NCBI RefSeq assembly: GCF_040438645.1
Contig: NZ_CP159253.1
Span: 4,323,501 to 4,387,500 of the forward strand
Reading direction: 5' to 3'
From: Mesorhizobium sp. WSM2240
Lineage (GTDB): Bacteria; Pseudomonadota; Alphaproteobacteria; Rhizobiales; Rhizobiaceae
Length of the DNA: 64,000 bases
The translations under genes were made by a program, and so were the position numbers. This document shows positions 25,739 to 32,667 of the stretch, in pieces. Numbering within the stretch: the first letter of the stretch is position 1; each line of letters opens with the position of its first letter. The notes under the pieces are model-generated. The model did not search any database. It was given only the letters and a program-made list of their open reading frames with translations, and was not told the DNA's origin.

Positions 25739-27407
25739 TATTCTGGCGCGTCCTTCCGTTGAAGTGGAGCCGCAGCGGCCCCTGCTCGACATCCGCAATC
25801 TGCGCATTGAGGCGCGCGTCTATCCGCCCGGCGAAGATCCGCGCAACATCGTCATCGTCGACGACGTTTCGCTGAAGCTCGAGCGCGGCCGCGTGCTGGG
25901 CCTTATAGGCGAATCCGGAGCCGGCAAATCGACGATCGGCCTCTCCGCCATGGGCTATGGCCGTGGCGGCGTGCGTATCACCGGCGGCGAGATCCTGCTC
26001 AATGGGCGCGACATCCGCAAGGGCGGCGCGCAAGGCCTGCGCAAACTGCGCGGCCGCGAGGTCTGCTACGTCGCGCAATCGGCTGCCGCCGCCTTCAACC
26101 CGGCGCACCGACTGATGGACCAGGTGGTGGAATCCGCGCTGCTGCATGGCACGGCTTCGCGCGCCGAAGCCGAAAAGCGCGCCGTCGCGCTGTTCAGGAA
26201 GCTAAGCCTGCCGGACCCGGAAAACATCGGCCGGCGCTTTCCGCACCAGGTTTCCGGCGGCCAGTTGCAGCGCGTGATGACGGCGATGGCGCTGTGCTCG
26301 GAGCCGGACCTGATCGTCTTCGACGAGCCGACCACTGCGCTCGACGTGACCACACAGATCGATGTCTTGGCGGCGATCAAGGACGCGATCCGCGACACCG
26401 GCGTCGCCGCGCTCTATATCACCCACGATCTGGCTGTGGTGGCGCAGGTCTCCGACGAGATCATGGTTCTGCGCCACGGCAAGCTGGTGGAATGGGGCGG
26501 CACGCGTCAGATCATCAAGGATCCGCGGCAGGAATACACCAGTGCGCTGGTCTCGGTGCATGAGATCGAGCATCAGGAGAAGAAGCCCGGCGCGACCCCC
26601 TTCCTGTCGGTGAAGAACATCACCGCCGCCTATGGCGGAGGCACGGTGAAGGTTCTGAAGAACGTCACCGTCGACATATCTCCCGGCCAGACGCTTGCGG
26701 TGGTCGGTGAGTCCGGTTCGGGCAAGTCCACCCTGGCGCGGGCGATCACCGGTCTGCTGCCGCCGATGGAAGGCAGCATCACCTTCTCCGGGCGAAAGCT
26801 CGCCAATCGCTTGGCCGACCGCAGCAAGGAAGATCTGCGCCAGTTGCAGATGATCTACCAGATGGCGGACGTCGCCATGAACCCGCGCCAGACTGTGGGC
26901 ACCATCATCGGCCGGCCTCTGGAGTTCTATTTCGGCATGCGCGGCAAGGAACGCGACCGCCGCGTCGCCGAACTGCTCGAGAAGATCGAGATGGGCAAAG
27001 GCTTCATCGACCGTTATCCGGCCGAGCTCTCCGGCGGCCAGAAGCAACGCGTCTGCATCGCCCGCTCGCTCGCCGCCAAGCCGAGCCTGATCATCTGCGA
27101 CGAGGTGACGAGCGCGCTCGACCCGCTGGTCGCCAACGGCATCCTCAAGCTCCTGCTCGACCTGCAGAAGGAGGAGGACGTCGCCTATTTGTTTATCACC
27201 CACGATCTGGCGACCGTCAAATCGATCGCCGATTCCATCGCTGTCATGTATCGCGGCGAAGTCGTGCGCTACGGCCCGAAAAGCCAGGTGCTGACGCCGC
27301 CCTTCGATGACTACACCGACCTGCTGCTTTCATCCGTTCCGGAGATGGAGATCGGCTGGCTGGAAAAGGCGATCAAGGGAAGACGGATGGAGAGCGCCGG
27401 GAATTGA
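25731..27407 (+). CDS. ABC transporter ATP-binding protein, fused DppD-DppF type
   Basis: The 558-residue product has two complete nucleotide-binding domains. The first has Walker A GESGAGKST near residue 62, signature VSGGQLQRV and Walker B LIVFDEPTTALD; the second has Walker A GESGSGKST near 328, signature LSGGQKQRV and Walker B LIICDEVTSALD. The second copy has the DppF-like insertion QMIYQMADVAMNPRQTVG. One polypeptide therefore replaces DppD and DppF, a common arrangement in rhizobia. It drives uptake with the two permeases directly upstream. Confidence 0.94.
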   Translation: MADILARPSVEVEPQRPLLDIRNLRIEARVYPPGEDPRNIVIVDDVSLKLERGRVLGLIGESGAGKSTIGLSAMGYGRGGVRITGGEILLNGRDIRKGGAQGLRKLRGREVCYVAQSAAAAFNPAHRLMDQVVESALLHGTASRAEAEKRAVALFRKLSLPDPENIGRRFPHQVSGGQLQRVMTAMALCSEPDLIVFDEPTTALDVTTQIDVLAAIKDAIRDTGVAALYITHDLAVVAQVSDEIMVLRHGKLVEWGGTRQIIKDPRQEYTSALVSVHEIEHQEKKPGATPFLSVKNITAAYGGGTVKVLKNVTVDISPGQTLAVVGESGSGKSTLARAITGLLPPMEGSITFSGRKLANRLADRSKEDLRQLQMIYQMADVAMNPRQTVGTIIGRPLEFYFGMRGKERDRRVAELLEKIEMGKGFIDRYPAELSGGQKQRVCIARSLAAKPSLIICDEVTSALDPLVANGILKLLLDLQKEEDVAYLFITHDLATVKSIADSIAVMYRGEVVRYGPKSQVLTPPFDDYTDLLLSSVPEMEIGWLEKAIKGRRMESAGN

Positions 27408-27423
27408 GGTTCGTTGCCAGCGA

Positions 27424-27436
27424 TACCTTTTTGGTA
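27424..27436. promoter_or_regulatory. small palindrome upstream of parD
   Basis: The palindrome TACC-TTTTT-GGTA lies 11 bp before the parD ATG. ParD antitoxins usually repress their own operon by binding palindromes at this place, so it is a candidate operator. The arms are only 4 bp, so the call is weak. Confidence 0.3.
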
Positions 27437-27447
27437 AACTGCCCCGC

Positions 27448-27693
27448 ATGAACAAGAACACATCCATTTCCCTTGGCCCGCACTTCACTGAGTTCGTCGA
27501 CCGGCAGGTCGAAGACGGCCGCTTCGCATCCGCCAGCGAGGTCGTCCGCGCCGGGCTGCGGCTGCTGGAAGAACATGAAGCCTATGTTGCGTTCGTGAGG
27601 GCCGCCTTGATTGAAGGCGAGCAAAGTGGTGAACCGCAGCCGTTTGACCTTCAGGAGTTTCTCTCCGAGATGCATCGCGAAAGAGCAAAATGA
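27448..27693 (+). CDS. parD: ParD-type antitoxin
   Basis: The 81-residue product matches the ParD/CC2985 family: TSISLGPHFTEFVDRQVEDGRFASASEVVRAGLRLLEEHE forms the ribbon-helix-helix DNA-binding domain, and the tail GEQSGEPQPFDLQEFLSEMHRERAK is the acidic toxin-binding part. ATG 27448 is the natural start; the frame opens earlier inside the ABC ATPase gene. The gene overlaps parE by 4 bp. The antitoxin is intact while the toxin gene is frameshifted. Confidence 0.88.
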   Translation: MNKNTSISLGPHFTEFVDRQVEDGRFASASEVVRAGLRLLEEHEAYVAFVRAALIEGEQSGEPQPFDLQEFLSEMHRERAK

Positions 27694-27993
27694 GTGGATT
27701 CCGGCTCTCGCCTTCGGCGCGTGCCGATGTCCGCGAAATTTGGTTCGATACGTCGGACACCTGGAGCGAGGCGCAGGCTGATCGGTACATGGCCCATATT
27801 GAATCGACTTGCGCCAAGCTCGCCGCCGGCGAACTTACCGGACGATCCGCCGGAGAATTCCGAAAGACTATTTTAAGATCGCGGTGGAGTCTCACTTCGC
27901 CTTCTACAAATCGTGGGACCGGACAAGCAAATTGACGTGATGCGCATCCTTCATCAGAAAATGAATTTCCCGGCGCGCCTTCGCCGTCATTAG
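27690..27993 (+). pseudogene. parE: ParE-type toxin gene with two frameshifts
   Basis: The frame from ATG 27690 encodes a ParE/RelE-fold toxin start, SGFRLSPSARADVREIWFDTSDTWSEAQADRYMAHIESTCAKLAAGELTGRSAGEFRK, then loses homology and stops at 27935. The missing part is present in other frames: after one missing base near 27868 the next frame reads DYFKIAVESHFAFYK, and after a second missing base in an A run near 27910 the third frame reads VGPDKQIDVMRILHQKMNFPARL and ends with TAG at 27991-27993. These three pieces make one full-length ParE of about 100 residues. Two single-base deletions therefore inactivate the toxin, unless both are assembly errors. Confidence 0.8.
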
Positions 27994-28010
27994 AACCATT
28001 TGGCCTCGAC

Positions 28011-28850
28011 ATGCCCCTCCGCACCAAACTCCTCCTCATCGTCCTCGACGGCCTGCCTTGGCGCAATTGGCGCAGATTCATGGGCAATCTCGAAGGCTGG
28101 GTGCAGTCGGGCGAGGCGCGCGTCTGGAAGATGCGCTCCGTCCTGCCCTCGACCTCGGCCTCCTGCTACGCGTCGATCCACACCGGCGTGGCGCCGCAGG
28201 TGCATGGCGTGGTGTCGAACGAGACGCTGTTTCGGGTCGAGCAGCCGGACATCTTTTCCGAGGTGACGAAGGCCGGCGGCAGGACCGGCGCGGTGACGCA
28301 TTCCTTCTGGTCGGTCTTCTTCAACCGCGCGCCCTTCGATATCGTGCGCGACATCGAATATGACGAGCCGGGCGGGCCTATCACCCATGGCCGCTTCCAC
28401 ACGATGACCGGCTACAATCACAAGAACCAGATGACGCCGAGCGACATCGACCTGTTCGCTACGCTCACCATGCTGACGGAACGCCACGGCATCGACTACG
28501 GCATCCTGCACACGTGCACGCTCGACTCCATGGGCCACCGCTACGGCCACGATTGCGGCGAAATGGACCAGGCGCTGTTCGTCATGGACGCGCAGCTCGC
28601 CGCCTTCCTGCCGCGCTGGCGCAACGCCGGCTACGAGGTGATCGTGACAGCCGATCACGGCCAGACCGGTCGCGGCCACCATGGCGGCCATGACGACGAG
28701 ATGCAGGATTTCGCGCTCTACTATTTCGGCAGGGGCGCAGGGCCGAATGAGGATGTTCTGCTCGACCAGTTGCAGCTGGCGCCGACAGTGCTTTCACGCC
28801 TGGGCGTGCGCATCCCGGAGACGATGCGGGCAAAACCCTTCCTGGACTGA
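28011..28850 (+). CDS. alkaline-phosphatase-superfamily nucleotide pyrophosphatase/phosphodiesterase-like protein
   Basis: The 279-residue product belongs to the type I phosphodiesterase/nucleotide pyrophosphatase family (AP superfamily). Metal ligands appear in LLIVLDGLPW, in LHTCTLDSMGHRYGHDCGEMD and in VTADHGQTGRGHHGG; the catalytic nucleophile lies in LPSTSASCYASIHTG. The order D, S/T, D, H, DH, H is that of the family. It has no signal peptide and is shorter than typical eukaryotic members. Genes of this kind are often found beside dipeptide-type ABC transporters, as here. The substrate, possibly a phosphodiester or phosphonate ester, is not known. Confidence 0.85.
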   Translation: MPLRTKLLLIVLDGLPWRNWRRFMGNLEGWVQSGEARVWKMRSVLPSTSASCYASIHTGVAPQVHGVVSNETLFRVEQPDIFSEVTKAGGRTGAVTHSFWSVFFNRAPFDIVRDIEYDEPGGPITHGRFHTMTGYNHKNQMTPSDIDLFATLTMLTERHGIDYGILHTCTLDSMGHRYGHDCGEMDQALFVMDAQLAAFLPRWRNAGYEVIVTADHGQTGRGHHGGHDDEMQDFALYYFGRGAGPNEDVLLDQLQLAPTVLSRLGVRIPETMRAKPFLD

Positions 28851-28898
28851 ATGCGATCATTCAGCGCCCGCCAAGCGGCGGATGCTCCTCTTCGCTTC

Positions 28899-30287
28899 TC
28901 AGGCGAGCCAATCCAGTTCGTAGGCGCGGATGTAGTCGATCTGCATCTCGGCAGGCGTGGCCAGCCCGTCGGCCGGCTCTCCTGCCACCCCTCCGACGGC
29001 CAGATTGGCCAACATGTACATAGGTTCGTGCAAATCGTCCGGCGTGTCGGTGCGAAAAACCTCGACATCGTCGAAATACCAGACGAGTTCCTCCTCGGTC
29101 CAAAGCACGCCATAGGTATGAAAGCCTTCAGTGTCAGGCACATTGACCGCCGAGGATACCGTGGTCCGGCTCCCCGTCTCGTTCGAATGCACCGACACCT
29201 GGAGGGTGCCCGGGTCCTGTCCGCGCATTTCCACGACATCGATCTCGGGCGGCCAGGATCCGTCCGCCGGCAGCAGCCAGAAGGCCGGCCAGGTTCCGTG
29301 ATTGTCCGGCATGTCGGCGCGCATCTCGAAATAGCCGTAGGTCTGCGAGAAGGACTCGTAGGTCGTAATCAGCCCGGACGTGTATTCGTAATTGTTGATT
29401 TCCGGCTTGATCGCTTCCGGCGTCTGCGCGGCGGTGATGGTGAGAACGCCGTCGTCGACGCTGAACGGGTTCACGGAACTCGTTGGGCCGTAATCGTGAT
29501 CGATATACCACTGCCTCTCGCCGTTACCCGGCAGCGTGCTTCCGTTCGGCTGGCCCCACCAGAAATTCGAGTCCCAGGTGCCGCTCTCGCCGTCCCATAG
29601 GCTGAGCGTGTCGAACTCGTCCGAAAAGGACAGGCGCATCTCCGATTTGTCGAGGCTGAGCTTGAACTGCGCTGGGTGGAACTCATCAATGCTGGTGTCA
29701 GCGAAAACCAGGATCTCGCCGTCGCCGAGATCGAGCCGCGTGTCGGCGCCGGTCTGGGTCATGTTCGCACGCACGGCGTCGAAGGAGATGAATCCGTAGC
29801 CGTCGAGGCGCACCTGATCCGGTGCTCCGAAATCGAGAACCAGGTCGCTTCCGTTGCCCTCCGAGACGATGAAGATGTCCGCACCTGATCCGCCCTTCAG
29901 CACATCGTCGCCCGCGCCGCCGTCGAGCGTCTGCCGGCCGGAACCGCCGGTGATTATGTTGTCGCCCGAATTTCCGAAGGCATAGCGCCCATTGCCGGTA
30001 ACTGTCAGGTTCTCGATATTGTCGGGCAGTGTATAGCTCATCCAGGTGTTGATGGTGTCCACGCCTTCGCCGGCTCTTTCGAAGGCGCTGTTGCGGGTGG
30101 AATAGAGATAATAGATGTCATCACCCGATCCTGCCGACATGACCACGCTTACGGAACTGTCGCCCCACATCGAATCGTTGCTGGAACTACCGTAGAGCCG
30201 CGGGCCGGAATTTGTCGCCGAGAAGTGATTGACCGAAGATCCGCTGTAGGGAAGGGCAACGCCTTTGGCGTTGAGCACGGTAGCCAT
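28899..30287 (-). CDS. secreted GH16 beta-glucanase with RTX calcium-binding repeats
   Basis: The 462-residue product has an N-terminal RTX region and a C-terminal GH16 domain. Residues about 105-140 contain nonapeptide repeats (GGSGRQTLDGGAGDDVLKGGSGADIF). The GH16 domain begins near 220 (LSFSDEFDTLSLWDG) and has the catalytic motif EIDVVE near 348, in which the two Glu are nucleophile and acid/base. No N-terminal signal peptide is present, which fits export by a type I secretion system such as PrsDE. The layout is like ExsH of Sinorhizobium, an exopolysaccharide-trimming endoglycanase. The exact polysaccharide is unknown. A large stem-loop at 30515-30573 lies upstream. Confidence 0.9.
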   Translation of the reverse strand: MATVLNAKGVALPYSGSSVNHFSATNSGPRLYGSSSNDSMWGDSSVSVVMSAGSGDDIYYLYSTRNSAFERAGEGVDTINTWMSYTLPDNIENLTVTGNGRYAFGNSGDNIITGGSGRQTLDGGAGDDVLKGGSGADIFIVSEGNGSDLVLDFGAPDQVRLDGYGFISFDAVRANMTQTGADTRLDLGDGEILVFADTSIDEFHPAQFKLSLDKSEMRLSFSDEFDTLSLWDGESGTWDSNFWWGQPNGSTLPGNGERQWYIDHDYGPTSSVNPFSVDDGVLTITAAQTPEAIKPEINNYEYTSGLITTYESFSQTYGYFEMRADMPDNHGTWPAFWLLPADGSWPPEIDVVEMRGQDPGTLQVSVHSNETGSRTTVSSAVNVPDTEGFHTYGVLWTEEELVWYFDDVEVFRTDTPDDLHEPMYMLANLAVGGVAGEPADGLATPAEMQIDYIRAYELDWLA

Positions 30288-30925
30288 ATGGCCTCCTGTT
30301 TCTGCGTTTTATCCTCCCCGCGGCAGGCTAACATCCATATCCCACCGGCGCGACCAGGTTCGCGCTAAAATTGTGCAACACCGGGTAACCAGAATTGCGC
30401 TCCAGGCTTCGATCGATCTCTGGTTTTGTCTTTCTGGTCATGTGTCGGTCTTTCCTTGTTTGAGGCCAAGCGGATGCGTTCCCGCGCTTCTTGTCGAAGC
30501 CGGGGGCGTGGGGAGCGGCGCATGGCAGCGACGCCTAATCAATTTAATTAGTTGACGCGCTGCCATGCGCCGCCGGCGTTTTCTCCCCTGATCGCCGTCC
30601 GGCCCATCGCCCTACCCCGGTATGCCTGGGAATAGAGCGCGGGCGCACAGGCGCGACCCGGGGCCGGAGAGACCCGCGCGACCCAGCAGGTATCGTCTCC
30701 GGCGCCACACTTGCCTGGATGCCGGTCGTGTACACCCGTCCCCACCAGCAAGCTGCCGGGACTGAGTATGATGGAGGCGCCAGGCGTGTGGATGAATCGG
30801 GAGCGAGAAAGCGAAGAAATCTTACAAGCTATTGATTTCAGGACGTAAAAATATTTTCCGGGGCAGGATTCTATTCACTGGCAGCGCTTGGCCGGCAGAA
30901 ATTTCGCTGGGTCAGCGCCAGCGCC
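30288..30925. other. 638-bp intergenic region without a credible gene
   Basis: Short open frames here have no family features and poor codon use. The region holds the perfect stem-loop at 30515-30573 and an AT-rich patch near 30815-30870. It is upstream of the glycanase gene and downstream of the alpha/beta hydrolase gene, so it may contain the glycanase promoter and the end of the carnitine operon transcript. Confidence 0.6.
30515..30573. repeat. perfect 16-bp inverted repeat with AT-rich loop
   Basis: The arm GCGGCGCATGGCAGCG (30515-30530) pairs perfectly with CGCTGCCATGCGCCGC (30558-30573). The 27-base loop contains the AT-rich core CCTAATCAATTTAATTAG, itself partly symmetric (CTAAT/ATTAG). 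There is no flanking T tract, so it is not a standard terminator in either direction. It could be a mobile-element end pair, an operator or an mRNA structure. Confidence 0.75.
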
Positions 30926-31867
30926 TCACCAAACCCATTCCCCCTTGCCGAGCACAACTACCGCCTCGATGATCCGGGCAAAGCTGGCGCGTGCCCGCGA
31001 AGCCATATGCCGCCCACGCAGATAGCCATGCACGAGTCCCGGCTCCTCGTGCCACCAGGCCTTCCCTCCCGCCGCGACCACGCGGCTGCCATAGGCCGCG
31101 CCGTCGGAGGACAGCGGATCGCATTCGGCGGTGATGATCACGGTCGGCGGCAGATTGGCGAAATCCGCGTCGGCGAGCGGCGTAAGCGTGATGTCGCCGG
31201 TGCGGTCGATTCCGCCGGTGCGGATATGCTTGTAGAATTCCAGGTCGCGCGCCGTCAGCATCGGCGCCTCGGCATGAGCAATATACGAGCCCTTCGAAGC
31301 ATCGCCGCCGAGCCCCGGATAGATCAGCACCTGTCCGATCGGGTGGCGCTTATGGCCGCGCGTCGCATGGCTGACCGCGGCCGCGAGATTGCCCCCGGCC
31401 GAATCCCCGCATAGAAGGATCGGCCGCTTGTAAGTTGTCGCCGCCCATTCGAAAGCGCTCATCGCATCGTCGAACGCTGCTGGATAGACGTGCTCGGGCG
31501 CCAGCCGGTAATCGACCGAGACCACCTCATAGCCACTGCCCGCGCACAATTCGGCGCAGACATCGTCATGGCTGTCGAGCCCGCCGAGGATGAAGCCGCC
31601 GCCGTGAAAGTAGAGCACCATGGCCGAGGCTTCGGGAGCGGCGGTGCGGTAGATGCGGATTGGAATGGCATGCGTGGGCGTGCTGATCGTCGAATCCTCA
31701 GCGGCCACGCCTTCGGGATAGCCAGCGTGAAAAGCGCGGCACATCCGGTTGTAAATCTCGCGCTGCTGTCCGATCGTGTAATCGACGGTGTCGGGCGGGT
31801 AAAAGCTGGCGGTCTTCTCGATGAAGGCCCAGGTCTCGGCGTCGATCAGCTTTTCATAATCGGCCAT
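30926..31867 (-). CDS. alpha/beta hydrolase, hormone-sensitive-lipase family
   Basis: The 313-residue product has the HSL-family oxyanion motif YFHGGGFILGG near residue 79, the nucleophile in LCGDSAGGNLAAA near 149, the Asp in TAECDPLSSDG and the His in LVHGYLR. ATG 31867 (MADYEKLI) follows CAGGAGAGAAA, a strong ribosome-binding site, so the longer frame to 32104 is rejected. It is the last gene of the carnitine/butyrobetaine operon, 17 bp after caiD. HSL-type enzymes cleave carboxyl esters. Since the operon has no recognisable 4HBT thioesterase, this enzyme may release carnitine from carnitinyl-CoA or open an acylcarnitine ester; that is inference. Confidence 0.85.
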   Translation of the reverse strand: MADYEKLIDAETWAFIEKTASFYPPDTVDYTIGQQREIYNRMCRAFHAGYPEGVAAEDSTISTPTHAIPIRIYRTAAPEASAMVLYFHGGGFILGGLDSHDDVCAELCAGSGYEVVSVDYRLAPEHVYPAAFDDAMSAFEWAATTYKRPILLCGDSAGGNLAAAVSHATRGHKRHPIGQVLIYPGLGGDASKGSYIAHAEAPMLTARDLEFYKHIRTGGIDRTGDITLTPLADADFANLPPTVIITAECDPLSSDGAAYGSRVVAAGGKAWWHEEPGLVHGYLRGRHMASRARASFARIIEAVVVLGKGEWVW

Positions 31868-31884
31868 TTTCTCTCCTGGCGGAG

Positions 31885-32667
31885 CTACCTGCCCTTCCAG
31901 ACCGGATCGCGCTTCTCGGCAAACGCGCGAAAGCCCTCCTGGTTGTCTTCGGAAGCATAAAGTTCGTCCACGGTGCGGAATTTGCGCTTGGTGATCCAGT
32001 TCATCGCATCCTGGAATTCCATCGCCTCGGCGCGACGCGCAACCTCCTTGATCGCTGCGAAAACCAGCGGCGGCCCACCGGCGAGCAGGCGGGCGATCTC
32101 CCACACGCGGTCCTCGAGCTTCTCTTTCGGCAGCACCTCATTGACCAGTCCCCAGCGATGCGCCTCCTGCACATCCATCCAGCGCCCGGTGAACAGCAAA
32201 TCCATCGCGACATGATAGGGAATGCGCTTCGGCAGCTTCACCGTCGCCGCGTCGGCCAGCGTACCGGCGCGGATTTCAGGCAGGGCGAAGCTCGAATGGT
32301 CCGAGGCGTAGATCAGGTCGCACGACAGCGCGAGTTCGAAGCCGCCGCCGACCGCCATGCCGTTGACGCAGGCAATCACCGGCTTGTTCATGTCGCGCAG
32401 TTCCTGCAAGCCGCCGAAACCGCCGACGCCGTAGTCGCCGTCGACCGCATCGCCGCCGGCTGCCGCCTTCAGATCCCAGCCGGCGCAGAAGAACTTGTCG
32501 CCCGCTGTTTTCACGATGGCGACGCGAAGTTCCGGATCGTCGCGGAAGGCCTGGAACGTCTCGCCGAGCTTTCGCGACGTTGCGAGGTCGATGGCGTTGG
32601 CCTTTGGCCGATCGAGGGTCACTTCGAAGACGCCGCCCTCGCGGCGGGTAGTGATGACTTCGGGCAT
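31885..32667 (-). CDS. caiD: carnitinyl-CoA dehydratase (enoyl-CoA hydratase family)
   Basis: The 260-residue product is a crotonase-fold enzyme resembling CaiD. The oxyanion-hole segments are KFFCAGWDLKAAAGG and NGMAVGGGFELALSCDLIYAS, and the tail has RDPVWKGR. The catalytic Glu region SSFALPEIRAG fits hydratases. CaiD interconverts crotonobetainyl-CoA and carnitinyl-CoA. ATG 32667 with AAGGAGAA upstream is the start; a TTG one codon earlier is less likely. The first 392 bp are overlapped out of frame by the extended acyl-CoA synthetase frame. The neighbours (acyl-CoA dehydrogenase, carnitine dehydrogenase, BKACE) support the assignment. Confidence 0.88.
   Translation of the reverse strand: MPEVITTRREGGVFEVTLDRPKANAIDLATSRKLGETFQAFRDDPELRVAIVKTAGDKFFCAGWDLKAAAGGDAVDGDYGVGGFGGLQELRDMNKPVIACVNGMAVGGGFELALSCDLIYASDHSSFALPEIRAGTLADAATVKLPKRIPYHVAMDLLFTGRWMDVQEAHRWGLVNEVLPKEKLEDRVWEIARLLAGGPPLVFAAIKEVARRAEAMEFQDAMNWITKRKFRTVDELYASEDNQEGFRAFAEKRDPVWKGR

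Noticed and set aside
30544..30751. Overlapping minus-strand frames of 63-67 codons
   Set aside because: No ribosome-binding site, no motif, and they start in different frames over a GC-rich non-coding stretch.
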